A stretch of 64,000 bases of DNA, taken from Limnomonas spitsbergensis. Lineage: Eukaryota; Chlorophyta; Chlorophyceae; Chlamydomonadales. Below the pieces are notes generated by a model that saw nothing but the letters and a program-made list of their open reading frames with translations, was not told the origin of the DNA and ran no database searches. Of this stretch, positions 24,501 through 33,262 are shown piece after piece (within the stretch, counting starts at the first letter, position 1; every line of letters begins with the position of its first letter). Location of the stretch: contig JAYJMM010000123.1 of the NCBI GenBank assembly GCA_037349105.1, forward strand, positions 9,300,001 to 9,364,000, in the 5' to 3' direction. The position numbers and the translations under genes were made by a program.

Positions 24501-24879
24501 ACGTAGCTAGGTTTCACCGCCGCGCTAGCTGGCCAGGGTCGATTTCCCAAGCTTTGCCGTGAATCGCGGTATACCGCGCCTGAAAACAAACACAGCGCCC
24601 CCCTTCCTTTACATGCACCCACCTGATCATCCCAAGAAGTAACGTCGAGGCCTCGATACCAAAGCTGGACTGGTCGAAGAAAGGTGCGAACCACCAGACG
24701 GGAAGGTCCTCCCCTCTCAGCTTTTGATGTTTTGAGGTATTATCATGGCTCAACACTTGATGCATGGCATGGTATATTAACAACACCGCACCGCAACTCA
24801 AGATCACGGCTAGAAATCCGCATCTTGATCGAGCCTGCTGGGGCCTGCTGCTGACCGTCCGGGCACATATTCTAGGCAT
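12525..24879 (-). CDS. Group 1 (GT4-type) glycosyltransferase with N- and C-terminal membrane segments
   Basis: A sugar transferase of the GT-B fold; donor and acceptor cannot be told from sequence. Exons are 24879-24623, 20673-20401, 19836-19748, 19046-18913, 17703-17464, 15861-15716, 15007-14794, 14393-14322, 13773-13631 and 12822-12525. All ten join in phase to 621 residues. Residues about 20-43 form an N-terminal membrane anchor. Family features follow: MDEVWVPSLFSKEV (about 187-200), KLRIVPIAVNTTRFDP (about 212-227), PFVFISTFKWEKRKGWDRLI, YVIPTRGEGWGMPITEAMSM with the EX7E pair E409/E417, then WADVDVAHLRQVMRHVYEHP. The last exon adds a second hydrophobic segment at about 561-588, unusual for the family. 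Golgi or ER membrane location is inferred. Intron 1 is 3.9 kb and full of repeats. An extra small exon there cannot be excluded, although exons 1 and 2 already agree in phase. Confidence 0.88.
13082..13485. repeat. 25-bp minisatellite in the last glycosyltransferase intron, about 16 copies
   Basis: The unit AGTGTACTTCAGTGGTAGCG plus CATGG is tandemly repeated with few substitutions (GGTAGC, GACAGC, GGCAGC variants). It lies between exon 9 (ends 13631) and exon 10 (starts 12822). It has no internal coding logic. Confidence 0.9.
13774..13965 (-). repeat. Acceptor-seeded tandem copies before exon 9 of the glycosyltransferase
   Basis: The real acceptor reads TTCTGCAG|GTCATGAGGCAT on the minus strand, followed by GTGTATGAGCATCCTG. 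Three older copies lie upstream in the intron at about 13800, 13850 and 13905. Each has CAGG plus CATGAGACRTGTGT-like sequence and a CTCTCCTG or CCTCCCG tail. They duplicate the 3' splice site together with the first ~35 exon bases. Confidence 0.65.
15055..15245 (-). mobile_element. Worn MITE-family copy, glycosyltransferase intron 6
   Basis: The reverse complement contains CTTCATTCACACTTCAGCTA, CAAACCTGCCTACGGCCGG, CCCATTGGCCCAGCGGTGG and CCGCCCGGTGGCACC, in family order. Terminal repeats are not preserved. Confidence 0.4.
16028..16142. repeat. ACAAGATAGGG short tandem repeat
   Basis: About ten copies of an 11-bp unit GGGACAAGATA, with GGCCAGGACAAGATA variants. It lies in intron 5 of the glycosyltransferase gene. 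Confidence 0.8.
17680..17795 (-). repeat. Duplicated 3' splice-site segment separated by TTTAGGG repeats
   Basis: The exon 5 acceptor edge (GGTTACATCAGAGGCACTCC after CTTCTCAG) is repeated 79 bp upstream in the intron as CCACAG followed by GGTTACATCAGAAGCACTCC. Between the copies lie several TTTAGGGTTTAGGG units. The second copy keeps AG|GG and a pyrimidine-rich approach. Confidence 0.65.
17825..18080 (-). mobile_element. MITE-family copy, glycosyltransferase intron 4
   Basis: The reverse complement runs from CAGCGTTTATTTCATAGCG through TTTCAGCTACGATTCAACC, CGGTCCAGATTGGGTCCC and AATCAGCCCAGTGGAGGCCG, in family order. The TIR-like start is recognisable, and an internal insertion or divergence lengthens it. 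Confidence 0.5.
18125..18265 (+). repeat. Second dispersed repeat family, ~140 bp (copy 1)
   Basis: It shares CAGAGCATCACATTTGATGC, ATGGGACATGTGCCCGC and CCCCCTGGGCAGCAAACAAC with the copy at 50440-50580. A partial copy (GCATGGGACAGGTGCCCACA) lies at 37190-37260. It may be a short retroposon or MITE; no ends are defined. Confidence 0.55.
19145..19262. repeat. Short GCCTAGCAGGGT repeats
   Basis: Several copies of an approximately 12-bp unit (GTGCCTAGCAGG, GTGCCTGTCAGG) and a GACAGATAG doublet lie in glycosyltransferase intron 3. No gene signal is present. Confidence 0.5.
20929..22076. mobile_element. DNA transposon with ~27-bp terminal inverted repeats inside glycosyltransferase intron 1
   Basis: The left end reads TACCGTAAAACCAATTTGAC followed by TCCGC. 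The right end, reverse-complemented, reads TACCGTAAAACCACTTAGAC followed by TCCGC. A TA target duplication is possible if the repeat begins CCGTAAAACC. The subterminal zones are AT-rich and carry many TGCGCGG/TGCGCGAC motifs on both sides, plus a GTCGCGCGCTAGCGCGCGAC palindrome near 21110. The middle holds a Glu/Lys-rich reading frame on the minus strand (about 21584-21213) and no transposase that I recognise. It is probably non-autonomous. Confidence 0.7.
21213..21584 (-). CDS. Glu/Lys-rich reading frame inside the TIR element (uncertain)
   Basis: From an ATG at 21584 the frame reads MASPSPCHVASNMNS, then a basic RKRKLP segment, a long E/K/D-rich stretch from GAG/AAG triplet expansion, and ends WRAEWMEAELSSNASYEYR. 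It could be a captured or degenerate element gene. Triplet expansion alone could also keep it open, so confidence that it is expressed is low. Confidence 0.25.
   Translation of the reverse strand: MASPSPCHVASNMNSTSTRKRKLPRSMLFKPKKEEGENKEAEKKEAEKKEDEEKEDEEKEDKKKEVEAEEAEEEEGEEEEEREAREAEEDWKAEQAEDRRWRFDWRAEWMEAELSSNASYEYR
22140..22745. repeat. 31-32-bp minisatellite in glycosyltransferase intron 1, about 19 copies
   Basis: The unit is GCAGCCATGCAGGGAGGCAG plus CCACATAGTCAT, with substitutions. Frames stay open and give Cys/Met/His-rich artefacts. It directly follows the TIR element. Confidence 0.85.
23025..23250 (+). mobile_element. MITE-family copy, glycosyltransferase intron 1
   Basis: It runs from GTTTATTTTTTGTCCCTCGG through TTCAGCTACCTCCTGGCCTC, TGGCCGGAGGCCCCATGCAT, CCAGTCCAGGTTTAGTTTCA and ATCAGGCCTTTGGCGGCCGC. 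The right end is near GGAAAAATAGCG. Confidence 0.55.
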
Positions 24880-27783
24880 TGGCAGGGTTATAGAGCCTCA
24901 GATGTGGGACATGATCAGTGAATATATGTGGGCGACTAGCAGGTTCAGCAACGGCCAGGTGAACTCCGGTGATGCACCCGAGTGACTGAAAGGATTGAAA
25001 AGGGATAATAGGGTCAGGGGTTTGGGATTTCAGTTGAGTTCACTGAGAAGTGTTTCCCAACCGCCAAAATGACACCTGTTTTGAAAAACTCGTTCATCGC
25101 GCTCGCCCCAGTGTTTCGAGCCATTTATGTTGCAATGTCGTATCTATCTCGTGCTTCCCTATGACAGTGCACTGCAACGGAGGCGCGGGGAGTGGATCGA
25201 ACGAGCCGTAAAGCCGTACTTTCTGTCTTTATTGGGTATACTTTTTAGGGGTTTGCGGTGAAAAGTGGTGCCAATTTCAGAAACAGCCATCGCGTTGATT
25301 TGTGGTCGGCGCAAATGCGTTTGCATGTCTGCCCGCAACGTATATGCTCGTGGCGGGGCAGCCACGGCCTTGGCGGCTTGGCCACGTTGACTTTCTTGAC
25401 CGAAATAAAGGTCATACTGCACAGTTCGTGACGTGCACTCGCGTTGCGCTGCTTTGAGCGCAAAATCGTTTAGCAGGCTAGCCGTGATGACATGGCTACT
25501 CGCGTTGATCTGTATCGCTGCAGCCAGCCGCTGACAAGTTGTCGAACTTGCAGGATGACAGTTGAGTACCGGTAGTTGACACTACGGAACATGTAAAAGA
25601 TCATCGCAGGGGCTACATATCGTGCAGCTTTGCTTTCGGCGCAAACTCGTTATCAATGTTAGGTTGGGCAGTGTTAGCAGAATTGCTTGCATGCTTCAGT
25701 TCCATGTGAAGGAAGTGCGACGACCTTTCGACATAGCGTCCACAGCCATATTTATTGCCATGCACCAACTCTGTCATCCACACACCACAACTGCAGCAGC
25801 TTTGAAATAAACAGATATGCACACTCACAGATCAACCGAACGGCACATTTGCCTGTTCTGATTGAAGCCTAGGACCTGTTAAGTTTTGTGAAGTTTGTGA
25901 CATGCTTCTCATGACTGGTAAGCTGCTGTGTTCAGTGTGCAATTAGGCAGGTGCTGTGCCGTACTGTTGTTGTGCGCAAAGTGTCACTTCTGGCACTCAG
26001 CTTCGCTGGAATGTAAAACAAGTGCTTGGCAAACACTTTGACACAGCTGACATTCACAGCCGATCAGAAACAGGTAGGCGCACACTCACAAACAGTATTC
26101 CCCTATATGCACAACACCTACAGTACGCCCCATCGCACAAGCAACGTACGCAACACACACATCACCCGCAACACCCAACATTCAACCAGCAAATAAAGAA
26201 GCACCATCACCCAGCATGTTCAGAACGCAAACAACGGAAGGGACAAACTGGGCAACTGCTGCCGGGACACACAGCCTAAGACACCTCAACTGTTTTCAGG
26301 GCACACATGTCACTCGGGGGCTGCGCCAAAGGTACAGCTTTTTACAGATAGCATAGGGGAGGTGTGTGTGACAGGTGCTCCGCAGTCACACATTCATGTC
26401 ACACGCCTTGAAACACCCCACCACGACACATCATGATCCGCTTGACAGGCTACTATGTTTACCAGAGACTATTTTTCTGTTCGGACTCATGGTCTCATGC
26501 ATGCTAGAAGAGTGGAGGTCACTTAGTCAAGCATGGCACTTCGAGGTCGTCTTGGTTCACCTTGCGTCATTGCCTCTTCACAGCCTGAGTGGCTTCATCA
26601 AGCGTGACCACAACATTCCTGTACTTGTCCACCTACAGAGTGCATCTACGAAGCCGCTGCAGCCAGAGATGGCACATTTCGTCAATGGTGGTCCCGACGG
26701 CATGAGCATGGTGAGCCGATGATGACGACATTACAAAAACTAGAATCGCACCTATCAGTTGACAGGTAGAAATCTATGAAGTAAATGATGCAATTATATA
26801 ATGTACCCTGGTGAACAATGATCGGTGCTCAGCATGTCTATCGAACATGGCCAGAGCCAACTAACACAGTGCAACATGTGGCTCATGCCCCCAACATTTC
26901 TCTGGCAGGCCTTACTAGGCCACTCTGGGCCGTGAAGTGTGATAAATATGAAGCATAACGACCTTAATCAGGTGGAAGAACAGGCGGGAAATGAGCGATA
27001 CCCCTCGAATGGATGGATACCGCCTTTGGCACCATATCAGTTCAGTTATTCAGTTAGATAGCTTGGTAACCCCTAGTAAAGGCTAGGCAATATGAGGTGC
27101 CATATATATTCTAACCCACAGGAGGAGTGTGAATAGGACGAACAACCAGCATTGGTAGCAGATCTTCGTTCAATTGTATGAAGATGGGAATCCTGCTCTC
27201 AACAGCTGAACATCAGAGGCAGCATAACAGCCAAAATCCTACTGAAGGTTGTCTTCTGGGTTGACTTCCGTACAATAAAGGACACGAAATGATTAAGGGC
27301 AAAGTCCCCCCCACCCCCTTTGTTGCAATCAGAACAATTGAAGTGCTCCCCTGCAGGGACATCAGTATCTATATATCTCTATTACCAGGCATGCCACAAA
27401 TGTCCGCATCTGCACAGCTACCATCCCCAGCCACTGCCATTCAAGACAGCAGGCATCCCACAGGTGTCTGCGTCTACATAGCTGCTAAGCCCAGCAACTG
27501 TTATTCCAGACAAGCATCCCACAAGTGTCCGCATCTGCACAGCTGCTTACCCAAGCAACTGCCATTTGTGACAGGCATGCCACAAGTGCCCACGTCTGCA
27601 CAGCTGCGAACCCCAGCAACTGCCATTCGAAATGGGCCACCCACAATCGTCAAATTATACACATATACCATCCCCATGAACCATCAATTGAGGCAGGAGC
27701 ACCTCATCCCCACCCAGCAACCACCACTAGCTCCCACCGGCCACCGGGGCATATACGCGGCCAGCAGTGATTAGATACTTGAA
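24880..27783. other. Intergenic region between the glycosyltransferase and ZIP genes
   Basis: I see no convincing coding exon. It must hold the glycosyltransferase promoter and the ZIP 3' end, both on the minus strand. The only structure I can support is the 66-bp repeat near 27390-27640. Confidence 0.4.
27385..27640. repeat. ~66-bp tandem repeat, about four copies
   Basis: The unit contains AGGCATGCCACAAGTGTCCG, CATCTGCACAGCTGC and CCCAGCAACTGCCATT blocks, with divergence between copies. It lies about 150 bp beyond the ZIP stop codon. Confidence 0.65.
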
Positions 27784-29550
27784 TTACGCCCACAAGGCCA
27801 GCACAGCCATAGCCGCCGCGCCCACAAGCAGCGCAGTGTATGTTCCCAGTCGCAACAGCAGGCCCCTTGGCTTCTTCCCGTCCACCCGCGTGAAGTCCTC
27901 GGCAACCAGCTGCACCAGGCTGATGTACAACAGCAAGCCTCCGGAGACGCTGTTGAAGACACCCTGCACCGCTAGTGCAGTGATGCTCTCCGGGTCATAA
28001 GTGCTAGAGACCGCAATGCCGATTGCGACCCCTACCGGCGTGGTGATCGCGTAGGTCGCAACCATGATGACCGACTTCAAGGTGGAGAACTGTGCCTGGA
28101 CCACCACGCTGCCCAGGCCGATGCCTTCAAGGCCCTGGTGGAACACGAGGGCCAAGAGCAGCGCCAAGGCTTGGCCGCGGTTGCCCACTGTCACTCCGAG
28201 GGAGAGGCCTGGGAGGGGAAGGGGCGGAGGGGAGTTGAGGGTCAGGGTATTTTCAAATAGCATGTTCGCTCAGGTAAGGGTCCTTGTCTGCCGCTCGGCC
28301 CACAGTAAATTGTCATGGCTGCACTCTTGCAGCGATTCAAGTGCATCAGAAACTGAGAGTGGGCAGGCATTCAGTAGAGTATATCTGCGTCAATTGGGCT
28401 TCATCGATTCCATAACTCAGTTTCCTTCCGTACAGTAGGATGCCAAGAGGGCCCATGGGCAGTTTCTAGGATTCAGGCTTACACCAGTCAACCCTAGCAA
28501 TAGCCTAGTATTGATTTTATTTTTAATTCCTGGTCAACCCAAGCCGTGCCAAACAACTAAACAGCCAAACAGGGCAGTAAGGCACGAATGAATGAACTAT
28601 GTGTGTCTTCGCGTGCAACACCAGCTGTGAACATGCCAGCATCCAAATTTCGCGCGCCAGCGGGCCTCCGTTCTGGCCTCACATTTGCTCACTAGTAGGC
28701 CCTGGCTGATTGAGAAGCTATGAATGACACATGCAAGCAAAAGGACGCAAGTAGAAATCTACTTGCCGATGGTGGAATCCACGGGCCCCGGCTCACCAAT
28801 CAGGAAGCTGTGAATGACACATGCCAGCTCAAACACGTAGGCGGTGATCTGCTGGCGTATGGTGGACTCCATGGGGACTGACTGCCGTGACGCCCAGTTG
28901 GCCGCCGTGTTGGCAGCAACGCATGTGTGGGTGTGGCCGTCGTCAGCCACTGGTACAGATGCATCAGAGATGCGGCCAAGCTCCGAGCCCTGAGGGAATG
29001 CTGATGGCGCGGTGGGGTGGTAGTGCTGGTGCTGTTGGCTGCCGGCCTTGACCTCCATGTGGACATCAGGTAGGGATGCGCGGTGTCCCTTGCTGCTCCC
29101 GTCGTGGAAGTGGTCATGTTGCTTCTCCATCAGGAAGTGGTGCGAGAGATTCTCAAGGATGACCATAAGGGCGATGCCGAAGACGACGCAGCACCCTCCG
29201 ACCGGGTAATCCGTGACGCCCTCCAGGTCTGCATTGCCGTCCCCTATGACGTGGATTAGCGCCAGGGAAAGGATGACGCCGGCTGACAGCGCTCTGAACA
29301 CGAGCGTCGCAGGGTGCGAAGCATTCTTGAAGCTGGCGATAAAGAGGGGCGGAGTGCCCCCGATCATGGCAGCAGCGAAGATGACAAAAATGGCGATGAT
29401 TCGCAAATCTAGCGTACTTTCAGCCGGCACAGATATGTAATCAGGAGAGTCTGGCATAGTATCGGGTGTGCCGCTGTTGTTGCCGAGGTTGTCAGCATCA
29501 GAGGGAGAAGCCTGGAGCAGGATCCGCGATGCCAGCTGGAGTATGGACAT
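27784..29550 (-). CDS. ZIP family zinc/iron transporter
   Basis: ZIP proteins move Zn2+, Fe2+ and related metals into the cytoplasm. Exons are 29550-28797 and 28208-27784, joined in phase 1 at a glycine codon (CTGATTG|GC) to give 392 residues, within the usual 300-400 range. The start is ATG at 29550. Residues 48-72 form TM1, and TM2-TM3 lie at about 80-135. A long histidine-rich loop follows (about 145-210, with HDHFHD, QQHQHYHP and DDGHTHT), the usual cytoplasmic metal-binding loop. TM4 carries the signature VIHSFLIGLSLG with H247. TM5 carries FHQGLEGIGLG with H275 and E279, the binuclear metal site. TM6-TM8 complete the fold. The substrate cannot be decided between zinc and iron. Confidence 0.95.
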
Positions 29551-29840
29551 GGCCTACCTCGTGGATTATTAATACCAGCGGTATCCAGTGAAACTTCGGA
29601 AGCTTTTTATGTTATTCCGAGGGGCAAGCGTGGTTAAGTCATGCTCGGAGAGTCCTAGATTGGCCTCGGCTGGCCGGCTGCGCCTACAAACCGTTTTCAG
29701 TTGTCAATTTGTCATGCATGTATGGGTGGTTTGTCATAATGCCTGTATGGAGGTATGGAGAGTGTGGCGTTCGGGTGTTGAGACGAATGCGCTGACCGTC
29801 GTTTCGTATTCCGCAAGCCTCACTAGTCACGTATATATAG
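29551..29840. promoter_or_regulatory. Region upstream of the ZIP gene
   Basis: About 290 bp between the ZIP start codon and the 860-bp TIR element. It presumably contains the ZIP promoter and 5' UTR. A TATATATAG motif lies near 29830 at the element edge, too far for a confident TATA assignment. Confidence 0.3.
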
Positions 29841-29842
29841 AT

Positions 29843-30705
29843 ACTCGGTCTCGGCCAGGGCTCGGGGCTTAATCACCTCGGCCTTGGGCTGTGTTTCCAT
29901 TGGCTGTTTTGACGTCGGGGTGGGTTGCCAGCTAGGCGCCAGCTGTGCCACCCCGACGAAAACGTTTCCATTGGACGTCGAAACACGACCGGCATTAGTA
30001 CAGTCGACGGTTGGTTTCCCAGACTCATCTGCCCAAACTTACTCAAATCCACTTCGGGTCCGAGACCCGAAGTGAGTTTGGGTGACATCCACCCCAAACG
30101 CCAGCTGGACAATACTTCGCAGCCTTGTTTTTTGAGCCCTATGCTCATTCTCCTATATTCATACCGCTGATAAACTCTGCTGGTTCGATGGAAGTCGACT
30201 GGCTGTCCCGGCCCACGGAACCTCACGTGACGATTTCTACCCCGTCGTTGCGTTGCAGCATGCGCGACTGAATTAAGTAGAAGTAAAGCAATAGTGTACG
30301 TAAGCACCACTGGTTGCTTTGATCTACGTGTTCAAGCTACATAGGTGCAGAAATTTCAAAAGAGCGTTGCCAGCTGCGCCCAATGCTACTACGCATGGAC
30401 AAGCCGATAGCGCGATTCGTTTTGCAGCAGCGAAATAAACGCGACTTAACAACTACAAAGGAATGCTGCAACATTTCGAAAATCTTAGCCTGCGAGGTTA
30501 TTGAATGCGAATCGGCCACCCCGGACATGCAATGGAAACGAAGGCCGGATTTTTCTGTGGTGGTCTCCACCTCGGGCTTTAACCTTGGCGCGGACCGAAC
30601 AAAACCGACCTGCCCGACTGCTCACCTCAAACTCCAATGAAAACACAGCCTTGGGCCTCGGTGATTATCCCCCTCGCCTGGCCTCGACCTCGGGTTATAA
30701 CCCGG
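29843..30705. mobile_element. MITE-like element with terminal inverted repeats of about 60 bp
   Basis: The left end contains CGGTCTCGGCCAGGG, then TAATCACCTCGG and TTGGGCTGTGTTTCCATTGG. The right end, reverse-complemented, contains GAGGTCGAGGCCAGG, then TAATCACCGAGG and AAGGCTGTGTTTTCATTGG. Inside are more inverted repeats: CGTCGGGGTGG with CCACCCCGACG near 29913-29965, and CACTTCGGGTC with GACCCGAAGTG around 30051-30076. No transposase frame is present. Confidence 0.65.
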
Positions 30706-33130
30706 TAACAGATTCGGCCACACGACTACCCGTACTTAATCCCAAGTTACTTAGGCAGATAACAGCTGTGTTATTTCATGTTGATGATTTTGTGTTGTCT
30801 TAGATTTGCGTTAGCTAGCTTATATTGTTCGGAGTGTAAATGAAACACGTCTGTACTACAAGCATTAACCGCCATGAAACCGCCATTTACGATCGTGATT
30901 TCTGGCCGTTCGGCTGGGATTGCACGGCCAGAATTAGCGTGACAAAGATGACTTCTGGCATTCGTACACGCTGACACAGCCCGCTCTAGCGTGCGATCGT
31001 GTCGGGTGCGCGATTGCCTGTCTGCACATTTTTAGGAAGCGACAGGTGTCATTTGGCGAAAGAGGAAGAATTGCGACCGACATTGCGCTCGTGATGGGTC
31101 CAATGTACTCGATCACATCAGCTAAAGAAAGCATGTCACGCGCGAACAAGGCACTAGAGGATTGTTTCTTCGAACGTTCTACAAAGAAAAGAAAAGAAAA
31201 GAGAACGCCGATGCGGCGTGGATTTTGGGAAGTACAGGTTGACGAGACGCCCAAGCCCCGGTCTGTATACCCTTAAAGGGAGAAAGGGGCTACGGCGGGT
31301 CAGTGCGAACAGGGGTGAGAACAGGGGTGAGAACAAAAGATAGGCTATCCTTGAATTGAATACGAACTGGGCCGATGTACTTGGGATGACATTTCCGGAC
31401 ATATGTCTGAAACTTCAAATTTGCAGTAAACACGGCAACGTAATCACCTGATACAAAAGCTGTGCGGAGATGGATATCACATAGCGGCGTAATAAGCCAC
31501 ATACCAGGCCAGGCCTATTAGACACGGCCCATGCCCTAGTCCGAACGTTCCAAGTCAACCAAACGCAAATCTCTTTGTGCCAACAATACATGTCCTACGT
31601 GGCACCATGGTGACCCTACGCCAAAGCCGATGCGATATCCCGATGGGTTCTACATAAGCGCAACAGTGCTCACTCAAAGATACAACATGATATAGGCTAA
31701 GATCGACCCATTATAATGACATGCGATCGATGTATCGACAGTGCCAATGGCGTTATCAATTGAGCATCCCACGGCAAGCATAGGATAGTAGGATCCCGAG
31801 GTTCCAGCTAGGCACACAGTTGGCGCCTATTGATCGGCATCGTGATTTTGTGTTCACGTTCTTCAACAGACTTGCGCTGATCAGCCCCTGTGCAGTGCAT
31901 TCAAGCGTGCAAGCCTCCATCTTACAGTTATAATCGCAGATAACAGACGGATCCCCAAGGACTATAGATGTAATTCAAACAAGTATCATGCCAATGGCCG
32001 CCGACGTGGCAATGACGTGGCGCAGAGCGACACAACTTCCAACAGGCGTGTCTGTTATCATTGCCCCGGCCTATTATTCAAGACATAAAAAAAGATGTAC
32101 AAGACGTCGGTGTACGGCTCCACAGTTGATTAAAGACATAAAAAAGATGTACAAACTGACCAGCAACCGACCGTCGTCAGCTGGCCCTCGGTCGTCACCG
32201 CGATCTCGTTGTAGTAATGTTAACATCTACATCGCTGGCGTAGATAGCTACTTACTGCTACCGTGAGTCAGAGTGTGAACAGCGATGACTGCCAGGGAGC
32301 GTGCCTGCTACAGCTGACAGTTGGGATTCAAATCGTGTTCATACTCGTCACTGCCAGGAATGCCTGGTCTGGCTCGTCGATCAATACTGATTTGGCTCGA
32401 TGTCAGTCGCATGTCTATTCGCTGCTAATAGCTATATATCGCTAAAGCAATGCGGCAAGCGTTCGGCAAGTGACAGCGACAATGACAGCTGCGATTCAAA
32501 ATGTCACTCGTCACATGCGGTCGTCGCTGCTAGAAAAGTGTCATTGTTGGCACAGCTTCCCTGTCGTAAGGATGCTCCGGGTACCCTGACTACAGGTTTT
32601 AACAAAGACGTCCACATATGAAGCAGTTCAGGCTTTCGACTTGCATTGTTCGTACTTCCTGTTACAATGAGGTCTCACGACCGCACCAAGCGTTCGCTGC
32701 TAGCCAAGTCAACTATATGAAGCCACTTCAAAAGAACTCCGTGCATACCTGGGCAGACCCACCGATATAAAGCCCCCCCCCTCCATAATCGTAGATAGAG
32801 CCGGGGCCCATAACCACCATTACACGCTGTGGTTGGCTGTTATCGGACGGGCTGATGATCGTCGCAACATGGAATTAAGTAATACCGCATTATCCTCTCT
32901 TTCTTGCTTAGGTTTGCCGCGGAACCATGCAGAATACATGCAGGAGGCCGATGTGCAGCAGTATAGGCTCGCAAGCTGTCCAATTCTCGGCATTGAACCC
33001 GGATCGGGTCAATCCACAGATTTCACACATCTATCCCCTAGTTTCACCCTGGAACTACCCTGGCATGTGGGCGACTTGACGCCGGAGCAGCTCATGGTGG
33101 GCAGCAGTAGTGGCATGGATACTAATGCAC
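30706..33130. other. Non-coding or unrecognised region upstream of the LINE pair
   Basis: No assignable gene. Two open stretches are worth noting. The plus strand at 31046-31276 is Lys/Arg-rich and ends KPRSVYP at a stop. The plus strand at 32833-33135 is about 100 residues ending SSSGMDTNAL. Neither has recognisable domains or clear splice partners. A short tandem GTGAGAACAGGG occurs near 31305-31335 and a repeated AGACATAAAAAAGATGTACA near 32083-32147. Confidence 0.35.
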
Positions 33131-33164
33131 TCTAGCCTTTAGTTTCTTTTCTTCCCGACGAGAC

Positions 33165-33262
33165 AGTCAAGCGCCCATGCGGCCGAGCCTTGGCAGCATG
33201 GCCTAGATGTCAATGACGGTACACCTTTGGGCCCTTCTTAAAAAGGCTCAGCCGCGTGGGCG
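33165..33262. repeat. Inverted repeat at the LINE 3' end
   Basis: GCGCCCATGCGGCCGAGCCTT at the left is matched by AAGGCTCAGCCGCGTGGGCGC at the right, with a spacer of about 50 bp. The spacer contains GTCAATGACGGTACACC, the tail motif also seen at 12.1 kb and 36.95 kb. It could be two tails joined back to back or a real 3' stem structure of the element. Confidence 0.55.

Noticed and set aside
30934..31254. Minus-strand frame of about 106 codons upstream of the ZIP gene
   Set aside because: No recognised motif, and an equally open plus-strand frame overlaps it; coding status cannot be decided.
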